From Strix aluco (taxonomy: Eukaryota > Chordata > Aves > Strigiformes > Strigidae), in assembly GCF_031877795.1 (NCBI RefSeq), contig NC_133932.1:39756180-39820179 (forward strand): DNA of 64,000 bases, written 5' to 3'. Position 1 is the stretch's first letter. Every line of letters starts with the position of its first letter. Made by a program: the position numbers and the translations under genes. The notes below the pieces were generated by a model, which was not told where the DNA came from, made no database searches, and saw nothing but the letters and a program-made list of their open reading frames with translations. Shown piece after piece: positions 47,001-54,877 of the stretch.

Positions 47001-48488
47001 AAATGTCAGTTCCCTTCTGAATCCCATGTGTAAGCAGAGTTTTCTCTGTTAAATAAATGTCTTGCTAACATAAAAGTTTATTCCCTGTATTCATTTAGCT
47101 GCTTTTTTAGCGGTTTTATTTTTTTTTTTTTTACTCTGAGATGTGCTATAGGCCAAGTTCAAATGGAGAATAGTGAGGTTTGATATATGCGTTTATGTTA
47201 ATGTAACACAGCTGCACAAAGAGAACAAAAATGCTTACCTGCCGGCAGAAGGGATAACCAGGAGTCTCTAGAACAGTGCTGTTTAACAGTCAGAACAGAG
47301 CCAGTTCTTACCAATCACTAGCTTTTAAACAAAAGTGTGTTCAGGACAGGTAGAACACCTGTTTCTGAGAGTCTCTGGTGGTCTGTGAAACTGTGGGGAA
47401 TGGTTCACAGCCTCTCTGTAGGTTGCAGCAGACCCCCCTTCTCAAAGGGTCTCTGCTAAGAGATGTGCTTCACCACCATCTCTCCATTTTTCCACAAAGT
47501 CTGAGGCTTCTCATGAAAACTCTGAATATGAGCCAGCAATATGCACTTGCCACCCAGAAAGCAAACCATATCCTGGGCTGCATCAAGAGAAGTGTGACCA
47601 GCAGGTCAAGGGAGGAGATTCTCCCTCTCTGCTCTTGTGAGACCCCACCTGGAGTCCTGTGTCCAGCTCTGGGGCCCCCAGCATAAGAAGGACATGGACC
47701 TGCTCGAGTGGGTCCAGAGGAGACCACAAAGATGATGAGGGAGCTGGAGCACCTCCCCTATGAGTACAGGCTGAGAGAGTTGGGGTTGTTCAACCTGGAG
47801 AAGAGAAGGCTCTGGGGAGACCTGATAGCGGCCTTCCAGTACTTAAAGGGGGCTACAGGAAAGATGGGGAGGGACTCGTAATTAGGGAGTGTAGGGATAG
47901 GACGAGCAGTAACGGCTTTCAACTGAAAGAGGGTAGATTTAGGTTAGACATGAGGAAGAAATTCTTTACTGTGAGGAGGTGAGACACAGGAACAGGCTGC
48001 CCAGAGAAGCGGTGGCTGCCCCCTCCCTGGCAGTGTTCAAGGCCAGGTTGGACGGGGCTTTGAGCAACCTGGTCTAGTGGAAGGTGTCCCTGCCCATGGC
48101 AGGGGGGTTGGGACTAAATCTTGAAGGTTTCTTCCAACCCAAACCAGTCTATGATCCTATGATTCTGATCTTTAGTGACGGACTTAAGGATGATCTAAGG
48201 CAGACTTCCCAGTCTGGACAATTCCCCAATTGATTGACATACCCAATTATTCCATGGGGTGGTATTTCTTTTAACTTGTTTGCTTGTTTTTCAACAGAGT
48301 TTAAAAAGACTGACAAAAGTATATTAGTGAGCCCCGAAGGACCCTCCCGTGTGGCTTTCAATCCTGAACAGAAACCCCGTCATGGGGTGCTGAAGTCACC
48401 CACAGGTACCCCAGCAGGAGAGCCTCAAATGAACAAACCATTTACTATATCAGCTAAGAAGAGACCAACTACTGTGGACTTCCTTTAA
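25876..48488 (+). CDS. RRP1B: RRP1B, nucleolar rRNA-processing protein 1 homolog B (complete)
   Basis: Sixteen coding exons with consistent phases total 2262 nt, that is 753 residues plus stop (human about 758). The ATG at 25876 has a strong context (GCCATGG). Residues about 9-215 form the Nop52/RRP1 domain, with [18 protein letters not shown] and [10 protein letters not shown] (168-177). A second conserved block, [20 protein letters not shown] onward, spans 293 to about 331. The middle (about 332-620) is Lys/Glu-rich and probably disordered, with a basic cluster [10 protein letters not shown] at 390-399. The C-terminus has [27 protein letters not shown] (KVTF at 679-682, PP1 docking) and ends TTVDFL. 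Family knowledge: a nucleolar factor of 60S maturation, PP1 targeting and transcriptional co-regulation. RRP1 is the paralogue, but the C-terminal block is diagnostic of RRP1B. Confidence 0.97.
27455..27650 (-). mobile_element. Ancient CR1/L3-like relic
   Basis: CATAAGAACAGCCTTACAGG, followed by GTCAGGCCAGAGGGCCA and CAACAGTTACC, resembles the amniote-wide repeat beginning ATAAGAACGGCCATACTGGG. The element's 3' end points left. Strongly diverged; the limits are approximate. Confidence 0.5.
28401..28851 (-). mobile_element. CR1 LINE 3' fragment, antisense to RRP1B
   Basis: About 450 bp. The plus strand begins AGAATCACAGAATCATCTAG, the reverse complement of the CR1 3' octamer tail, followed by the GGTTGGAAAAGACC and ATCTAGTCCAACC signature. 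On the minus strand a frame of about 120 codons, from [20 protein letters not shown] to the stop at 28482, is the C-terminus of CR1 ORF2, still unbroken. 5'-truncated after TCTCTGGAC at 28851, as is typical of CR1. Confidence 0.92.
31004..31086 (+). CDS. RRP1B: RRP1B coding exon 2 (Nop52 domain)
   Basis: 83 nt; acceptor ACCATAG, donor CAG|GTACAG. Encodes [20 protein letters not shown] and MQDKPLLQ, matching the family closely. Confidence 0.96.
32010..32067 (+). CDS. RRP1B: RRP1B coding exon 3 (Nop52 domain)
   Basis: 58 nt encoding [19 protein letters not shown] plus one base. Acceptor TACTTTTAG, donor C|GTAAGT. Confidence 0.95.
32791..32876 (+). CDS. RRP1B: RRP1B coding exon 4 (Nop52 domain)
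   Basis: 86 nt encoding [20 protein letters not shown] and NLRLDKYYM, one of the most conserved RRP1 blocks. Acceptor CTCTTACAG, donor ATG|GTAATA. Confidence 0.96.
33898..33959 (+). CDS. RRP1B: RRP1B coding exon 5 (Nop52 domain)
   Basis: 62 nt encoding [20 protein letters not shown] plus two bases. Acceptor CTTTGCAG, donor AG|GTAAGC. Confidence 0.96.
36154..36283 (+). CDS. RRP1B: RRP1B coding exon 6 (Nop52 domain)
   Basis: 130 nt, residues 141-184. Encodes [20 protein letters not shown] then [20 protein letters not shown]. Acceptor TTATTTCCAG; the donor GAG|GTTAGA is weaker than average. Confidence 0.96.
36284..38322 (+). other. RRP1B introns 6 and 7 (exon 7 lies between them)
   Basis: The non-exonic parts are 36284-37718 and 37784-38322. 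A 165-codon hydrophobic frame at 36693-37190 in intron 6 has no recognised domain and is treated as chance. No snoRNA with convincing C/D boxes and terminal stem was found. Confidence 0.75.
37719..37783 (+). CDS. RRP1B: RRP1B coding exon 7 (Nop52 domain)
   Basis: 65 nt encoding [21 protein letters not shown] plus two bases of an Asp codon. Acceptor TCATACAG, donor GA|GTAAGT. Confidence 0.96.
38323..38486 (+). CDS. RRP1B: RRP1B coding exon 8
   Basis: 164 nt. Encodes [20 protein letters not shown], then an acidic segment rich in Asp and Glu ([17 protein letters not shown]) that leaves the folded Nop52 domain. Acceptor CAATGCAG, donor G|GTGAGG. Confidence 0.95.
39046..39075 (+). repeat. Poly-T tract just upstream of the RRP1B exon 9 acceptor
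   Basis: T14-C-T15, ending 7 bases before the exon. It is probably the polypyrimidine tract of the intron and also a length-unstable homopolymer. Confidence 0.85.
39083..39177 (+). CDS. RRP1B: RRP1B coding exon 9
   Basis: 95 nt encoding a Ser/Glu-rich linker ending GGIGPVLQ, equivalent to the TGPLLQ that precedes FDYKAVA in human. The acceptor follows a nearly unbroken 30-base T tract; the donor is CAG|GTTTGT. Confidence 0.92.
40000..40097 (+). CDS. RRP1B: RRP1B coding exon 10 (second conserved block)
   Basis: 98 nt encoding [20 protein letters not shown] then [12 protein letters not shown], a block shared by RRP1 and RRP1B. The donor AA|GTGAGT splits a Lys codon. Confidence 0.96.
40605..40624 (+). 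CDS. RRP1B: RRP1B coding exon 11, a 20-nt microexon
   Basis: Only 20 nt: G TTC CAG GAC TTA GCA GAA G. It supplies KFQDLAEG across both junctions, matching human KKFQDLSEG. The acceptor CACCTCCAG follows a strong pyrimidine tract and the donor is G|GTAAGG. It is needed to hold the frame between exons 10 and 12. Confidence 0.92.
41029..41154 (+). CDS. RRP1B: RRP1B coding exon 12
   Basis: 126 nt. Encodes [20 protein letters not shown] and a basic stretch, [19 protein letters not shown]; human has an equivalent DISADEDD patch. Acceptor CCTCAACAG. An earlier CAG at 41001-41003 gives the wrong phase. Confidence 0.92.
41947..42683 (+). CDS. RRP1B: RRP1B coding exon 13 (large Lys-rich exon)
   Basis: 737 nt, about 246 residues (374-619). 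Dominated by Lys, Glu, Ser and Asn with several basic clusters, among them [10 protein letters not shown] (390-399). It is low in hydrophobics and likely disordered, consistent with nucleolar retention and protein binding. Sequence is poorly conserved, but position and composition match the human large exon. Acceptor GGATATAG, donor GGG|GTACGT. The frame is also open about 45 codons into the upstream intron. Confidence 0.93.
42684..45551 (+). other. RRP1B intron 13
   Basis: A 2.9-kb intron, the longest after intron 1. It holds T-rich runs near 42955-42985, a purine-rich tract at 44668-44706 (GGGAGGAGGAAGGGAAGAAG followed by G and A runs) and a 20-base T run at 45072-45091. No gene recognised. 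Confidence 0.8.
45072..45091. repeat. Poly-T homopolymer
   Basis: 20 consecutive T inside RRP1B intron 13. Confidence 0.85.
45552..45698 (+). CDS. RRP1B: RRP1B coding exon 14
   Basis: 147 nt, 49 codons, phase 0 at both ends. Contains [20 protein letters not shown], close to human SDFVKFDTPFLPKPLFFRRA. Acceptor CTTTATAG, donor CAG|GTAATG. Confidence 0.96.
45699..46451 (+). other. RRP1B intron 14, no gene seen
   Basis: 753 bp of ordinary intron between exons 14 and 15. Nothing recognised. Confidence 0.8.
46452..46518 (+). CDS. RRP1B: RRP1B coding exon 15 (PP1-docking motif)
   Basis: 67 nt encoding [22 protein letters not shown] plus one base. KVTF (codons at 46482-46493) fits the RVxF-type docking motif through which human RRP1B binds PP1 beta/gamma. 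Donor G|GTGAGT. Confidence 0.96.
46519..48297 (+). other. RRP1B intron 15 (last intron), hosting a CR1 copy
   Basis: 1779 bp. More than a third is the CR1 fragment at 47511-48167. The rest is AT-rich with a T run near 47119-47132. Confidence 0.85.
47511..48167 (+). mobile_element. CR1 LINE 3' fragment, sense orientation in RRP1B intron 15
   Basis: About 660 bp of the 3' part of CR1. It runs from the ATGAGCCAGCAATATGCAC region through AAGGACATGGACCTGCTCGA, the CCAACCTGGAGAAG and GGTTGGACGGGGC signatures, to the 3' tail ATGATCCTATGATTCTG. Frames are broken (for example [11 protein letters not shown], where intact copies read through [10 protein letters not shown]). It ends 130 bp before the exon 16 acceptor. 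Confidence 0.93.
48298..48488 (+). CDS. RRP1B: RRP1B terminal coding exon 16
   Basis: 191 nt to the TAA at 48486-48488. Encodes [20 protein letters not shown] then [15 protein letters not shown], ending in a basic tail and VDFL; the human C-terminus is very similar (…MDFF). The acceptor TTTTCAACAG lies about 130 bp downstream of a CR1 insertion. Confidence 0.97.
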
Positions 48489-49745
48489 ACCAACAGATGT
48501 GGCCTACTTTTGTACAGGACATTTTGCTAACCTAGAATGTTCTCTGGAGGTATTTTGAACTTCTTTATTTTTTTAAGTTAATACAAATTGTATATACAAA
48601 ATTCTGATTGTGACCTGGGTCATCACTATTTTGACACCAGCTGTATCTTGAAATACTTTTTTTGTCTATTTACAGAAAAGAAACAAAATCCAATCTCTGC
48701 TCAGGTTTGGTCTACAAAACATGTGGTCTCTGCCCGTGTCATTCCCGAGAGACTTGCTCATTTGCTTAAGGAATGTTCAGGTTTTGATTGTTCCAGTGAT
48801 TTTTTTTTTTTTTGAGCCAGTTTAAGGAAACTTTCACCTCATGCTATTAAACTGTCTTTCAATGGACAGGGCTTAAAATGGAAAAAGACAACGTAGATTT
48901 TAAACCTACTAGTTGCTCATGTATTTGAAAATTTTACACCATCCCTTTTCCTGTGTCACCCTTGGTATCCTGTTAAGTTGTCTTCTGGAAATAACGATTA
49001 CCTCATGTCTCTGTTTAATTACAGATGGACTTGGGTAGCTTTACAGATAGCAAGCAAGCTTTCCCTGGCATAAGAAATGCCTAGCTGCTCAAGTGGTCAA
49101 GTGGTCACTGTTGCAAATAAACCTTCACAGCTGGTTGCCTGCTGAGTTGGGAACAGTCACCACATTATTTTCACTAACACAAGTGCCAAAGCTGGCTTAC
49201 ACTTGTCATATTGTAAGCTGGCTGCTTCTTTTTACTGTAACTGAAATAATGCTCTCACATGGAAGAAATCTTTGCTATTTCCAGGTCTTCCCCCTCACCC
49301 CCACTGCTGTCTTTCCTGAAGGTCTGACAAGACTCCTAGTTTTCTTTTTTAGCAGCTGGTATCACCACGCTTTATCAGAACTTGGATCTCATTTGGTGAA
49401 TGAACTTCTGATTGTCCTAAAGTGAGCTAGGTCAGTGTAGTGCATCTTTGGTTAGGACACACATCTCTCCGTAAAAGCTTTGGTGCCTCTCAATACAGGG
49501 TAAAACTTTACAGCCCAGACAGCTTGATTTGATTTTGATGTAGAACCAGAAGAATGCTTTCTGCAGCATTTTCTTATGTTTTTACTTGGATACTTTATTA
49601 CTACTGTGCATGTTTTATTTTTTCTTTGCTTCTTTAGTAAAGAATGAGGTGTACTTCTGCAAGAGATCATTAATGTATTCTGAGGGGGAACTATGAGGAA
49701 GGGGAGAGCAAATGAAAATAAAAACTTTTTTGATACGGTTGGAAG
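48489..49745 (+). other. RRP1B: Probable RRP1B 3' UTR
   Basis: Follows the TAA directly. Candidate poly(A) signals are ATTAAA at 48846-48851 and AATAAA at 49116-49121 and 49717-49722. The end is unknown; the last signal, followed by a T-rich stretch, is taken as the distal limit. No coding frame is supported here. Confidence 0.5.
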
Positions 49746-52700
49746 ATATTAAATCATTCTTTGGAAGTTTCACTTACGTGAATGAGGCAAAGGCTTTGCA
49801 GCAGACCTCTACATTAAAGCTCAGCTTTAAAGCACAACCTGGTGCCAAAGCAAAGCTATTCATGAAACTTCCTACCAGTTACTTCTGTGATCCTATAAGA
49901 AAGAGGGTAGGCCTGCTTCATTACCTTGTCTTGTGATAACTGGTAAACATTTGGCTACTTCAGCCAGCAAAGTTAAATTTTGTGACATAATATATTTGCA
50001 TACTTCAATACTACTTTTTACAGTCTTTGCTGACTGTCCTCTGCCTGATCACTCCCTGTAAGCGACTGGATTGAAACTGCTCTTTCATAGCTCATCTAGA
50101 ATGTCTTCAGTATACTTGTGTACTTGTAGCTTGCTGGTTGGTCTCAGTTGCCCAATTCTAATCCGTGCCAGTTCTTGCACTAAGTTTGTGACAGTCTATG
50201 GTTTGTGGTACTGCCAGAAAGTCATTTAGCTCTTGTTTTTTCTCATTTAATTTGGTTTTATTTAGTTTGTATTGGTTTGACTGATTGGTAAAGAAATCTG
50301 GAGAATACATCTGGTAAAATTAATAATACTTGCTGTTTGAGCAATCGTTCTTTTATTTTTTAAAAAAATCTCATTGTATATTAGCATAATGCATTTTTTG
50401 ACAAGACAATGGTAAGTGGGATTTAACAAAGTGTTCAATATGTTGTACTGTTTATCTTGTACTGTGGGTGAGAAGTCTTGTGTGAAATGTGCATAAAAGC
50501 ATTTGTATGTGCATGATTGTTAATGCATTAGGCTGAAGATGCCACATTCCTCCAAGGATATAGATGCAAACAATCAGTAGGTGGATCTGGCGTGCACAGA
50601 AAAATCCAAGATCAGGACGCATTGGGGTTTGGTTTTGTTTTTAATACATATAACTTATTATGGAAATGTATTGAAATGGTTGTCTAGTTCTTTTTCCTAT
50701 TGGTTGTGGAGCCACTGAACCTGTTGCTTGTCCAAATATTTTGTTGCCCGCAGTGCTAAATGGAGAGGGCAGAAATGGCAGTCAGTTTTTTATCTAAAAT
50801 TTTAGTGATGTGATTGCTTGTTGGGATTCATGCATAATCCATCTGTGCCATGAAACTGATGGAATGTTTTGTAAATATACGTATGTAGTGTGTATTGTCT
50901 TCAGTGGTGTCTGGAATTTCATTGGGTACAACTTTACAAACAAAACCCAACACTGACAATGCAGTTTAATTGTCATTGTTGGGTTAAATTGAATACATGA
51001 CCCAAAATATTTGGATAGTGACAATTCCAATGAACACTGAAGACAAAAAAAAAAAAGAAGAAGAAACAAATGTAACACCTGGGATATCCACTGCACAGAC
51101 ACGTTGGTACTGTAAGGAGAGATGTATTGATAGGAAGAGAAAAGAAAAGCTGATCTGACCTGTTTGATGTTGCTTCATAGGTTCTTTTCATAGTGTTATT
51201 CCAGCTCTACAGCTGCCAATCATGCTGAGTCAAAGTAAGTTCATGTGGCTTACCTTTTAAAGGACAGTATTTTGTAATGATTGTCTCTACTTTCTTGTTA
51301 TGAATCTGATCAACTTTATACTTTTCAACTCTTAATAGTTTATAATTCTTTATAGCTTCATGAGAACTCAAAAGCACAAAAGGAATTCAGCAAGGCAAAA
51401 AGTTGAAATTATATTTAAATTATTAGGTATGCAAGATCTTTTATAGTCTTATCAAAGCTATGTGACTTGGAAAGCATCGAATGCCCTTTTTGTCATTTAT
51501 TTCCTGTGCTTAGACTTAATTACAGGCAGAAAAAAAAAATCCATGTGTCATTTCATGTACCTCTGCAACAGCATTGTTAATACAAATACAGTGTCTAAGC
51601 ATTACATCATTTAGTTTAGCCCAATAAACCATCTTTTTTGTGTATATTGTATTTTGGGTAAATCTGTAAATTTGGGGGATGGGAGGTGGGAGGGTAACAT
51701 TTGACAGATCACTTGAAAGTACAAAGGAAGTTGTTCTTGCATGCGTGCACATGCTTGCTCTCATTTTATTTTAATTGTATAAATAACCAAAACTGATGAA
51801 GACTCATACACATGTCAGAAGTGAGTAGTGTTGTAATAGAATACACCTGTCTGTACACCTTGAGCTTCTGACCTTTGTAACTGGACCATAGAGTAGATAT
51901 CAGCAGCTTAAACATTGCTTAGGAGAAACAAGTAGATCACACACTGTCATTTCTTGACAATTAAAATTGGTTATTGAATTGATAATGTGGCAAGATATGT
52001 AGTTCAAAGATGTAATCGTGCAGATGCCAAGGTAGGTGAGAGATGGACACTCTGAAAGCTGTTTGCTTATTTGTTAGCAGCAGCACACCATGTGGAGTTA
52101 CTTACATACAGGAATCCCACACAGAGTACTGTGTCTCCATCTTGCGTACTGACATGCCCTGCAACTGCGCAGGATCAATAAAAAAAATTAATCATGTTTT
52201 CATGACAGGCACAGAATTTTCAGAAATGCAAAAAAATTTTATTCAGGCAAAGAAAAGTGACCTATCCACAGCGGTGGCACTAGTAAAATTAAAACATAAA
52301 TCCTCAGGTAAAATGAAAACAAATTTCCTTCAGAACAAAGTCCTGTAAAAGTGAAGTTCTTGTTAGATGTTTAAAAAAATTCACACATCTAAGTTTCCAG
52401 GTGGTAGTATGTGTTGACAGTGTTGAAGACCAGAGTGATAGCATACTAAATTAAAGCTGTATGTGCTTTTATTATACATGATGTCAGGTGGAAATTCCCA
52501 TTTCTAGTTTAGCATGGGGCCAAGATCTGACTTACTGCGTTACCTTATGCCACCTTCACCGCGTAGGATCTTACTCTTGTGGAGTGCTGTACAGCAAAAC
52601 TTGTAGTGCCTGCCCTGAACACACTCCAAGGGATCACTGTAAGATTCAGTGCCCCTCATGGATTTTCATGGGATCCATGCAAGCAGGTTGGACCTGGATT

Positions 52701-53105
52701 GGCATTTCAGTGATCCATACTGGCTCGTGTTTTCAAGAAAGCAGAAAATGTCTGTCTGCACAAGTCTGCAAGGTAACATAAGCCTATTTTACTTTTTATT
52801 TCCACCATGCATATCATGGAGAAATCATCTCTTTCAAGATTAATACAATCTGTTGCAGAACTAAAAGTTGAACCATAGAAACAACTCTTTCTGGGAAAAA
52901 AGGGGTTTTTTTTTAAAAAAAGTGTATGGATTTTGTTACTTTAACATAACACTGCAGCAGTTGTCATATGATATTTTGGACAGGTACAATTACTAACATG
53001 ATAATTCTGTGATCTTCTAAAATAACTTCAGCATATTTGACCAGTCTGCTGCAGTCAGGCATCTGTAATGGCTGCATCCAACATTATATAAATTCTCACT
53101 CAGGT
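49746..53105. other. Intergenic AT-rich DNA downstream of RRP1B
   Basis: No gene or mobile element recognised. Further AATAAA motifs occur near 51621 and 52165, so a longer RRP1B 3' UTR cannot be excluded. The open frames are all around 100 codons or shorter and have no family signature. Confidence 0.65.
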
Positions 53106-54877
53106 AGGAGAAGGGCTTCTGCAGCTATGTCAGCCAGAAAAGGAAGGTCAAAGAAAGCATACTCCACCTGTGAGCAAGACTGGCAAACTGGTAACAATGG
53201 ACGAGGAGAAGGCTGAGGTACGCAACAACTATTTTTGCCTCAGTCTTCACTGGCAACCTCTCTTCCCACATGTCTCAAGTGGAGGGACCACAAGACGGAG
53301 ACTGGAGGAGCAAAGTCCCTCCCACTGTAAGAGAAGATCTGGTTTGTGACTGCCCGAGGAACCTGAATATACGTAAGTCCCATAAATGCATCCCAGAGTC
53401 CTGAGAAAACTGGCTGATGCAGTTGCCAAGCCACTCTCCATGATATTTGAAAAGTCATGGCAGTCAGCTGAAGTCCCCAGTGACTGGAAAAAGGGAAACA
53501 TTGCACCCCTTTTTAAAAAGAGTAGAAGGGGGGACCCTAGGGAATTATTGACCTGTCAGCCTCACCTCTGTGCCTGGGAATATCATGGAACAGATCCTCC
53601 TAGAAGCTATGCTAAGGCACATGGAGGACGTGATTCAAGACAGCCAGCATGGCTTCACCAAGGGCAAGTCCTGCCTGACCAACCTAGTGGCCTTCTATGA
53701 TTGAGTGACTGCGTCAGTGGAAAAGGGAAGAGCTACGGATGTCATCTGGACTTCTGTAAGGCCTTTGACACGGTCCCCCACAACATCCTTCTCTCTAAGT
53801 TGGAGAGATATGGATTTGATGGATGGATGGTTGGGTGAATGAGGAACTGGTCAGAGGGTTGCATCCAGAGGGTAGCAGTCAACAGCACAATGTCCAGTTG
53901 GAGACCGGTGACAAGTGGTGTCCCTTGGGTGTCCAGTACTGTTTAATATCTTCATCAATAACATAAACAGTAGGATCAATTGCACCCTCAGCAAGCTGAC
54001 ACCAAGCTGCGTGGTGCGGTTGACAGGCCTGAGGGATGGGATGCCATCCAGAGGGACCTGGACAAGCTCAAGAAGTGGGCCCATGTGAACCTCATGGAGT
54101 TCAACAAGGCCAAGTGCAAGGTCCTGCACATGGGTCGGGGCAACAACCAGTATCAATACAGGCTGGGGGATGAGTGGATTGAGAGCAGCCCTGCAGAGAA
54201 GGACTTGGGGGTACTGGGGGATGAAAAGCTGGACCCAGCAATATGCACTCACAGTCCAGAAAAACAACCGCATCCTGGGCTGCATCAAGAGCAGTGTGGC
54301 CAGCAGGTCGAGGGAGGGGAATTCTCGCCCTCTACTCTGCCCTCGTGAGACCCCACCTGGAGTCCTGTGTCCAGCTCTGGGGCCCCCTACATAAGAAGGA
54401 CATGGACCTGCTTGAGCAGGTCCAGAGGAGACCATGAAGATGATCAGGGGGCTGGAACACCTCCCCTGTGAGGACAGGCTGAGAGAGTTGGGGTTGTTCA
54501 GCCTGGAGAAGGCTCCAGGGAGACCTTATAGCAGCATTTCAGTACTTGAAGGGGGCTTATAAGAAAGATTGGGACAGACTTTTTAGTAGGGCCCATCACA
54601 ATAGGACAAGGGGTAATGATTTTAAGCTAAAAGAGAGTAAATTTAGACTAGATATAAGGAAGAAGTTCTTTACTGTGAGAGTGGTGAAACACTGGGACAA
54701 GTTTCCCAGACAGGTGGTAGATGCCCCATCCCTGGAAACATTCAAGGCCAGGTTGGACGGGGCTCTGAGCAACCTGATCTAGTTGACTATGTCCCTGCTC
54801 ATCGCAGGGGGGTTGGACTAGATGACCTTTAAACATCTCTTCTGACCCAAACTATTCTATGGTTCTGTGGTTCTAAG
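53106..54877 (+). mobile_element. CR1 LINE, 5'-truncated and broken, with reverse-transcriptase remnants
   Basis: About 1.77 kb. It begins near GGGCTTCTGCAGCTATGTCA and ends with the 3' tail TCTATGGTTCTGTGGTTCT. Reverse-transcriptase pieces appear in different frames: [20 protein letters not shown] with [11 protein letters not shown] (about 53430-53520), the [14 protein letters not shown] region (about 53647-53685), [10 protein letters not shown] (about 53763-53793), and [20 protein letters not shown] onward (from about 53998). Frameshifts and an in-frame TGA near 53702 break the gene, and the catalytic A-D-D core before DTKLRG is lost by a small deletion. Dead copy, unable to encode its enzyme. 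Confidence 0.94.

Noticed and set aside
53851..54435. 194-codon minus-strand open frame (and a similar one at 47470-47727)
   Set aside because: Exact antisense of CR1 ORF2; the two frames resemble each other only because both lie opposite the same CR1 segment.
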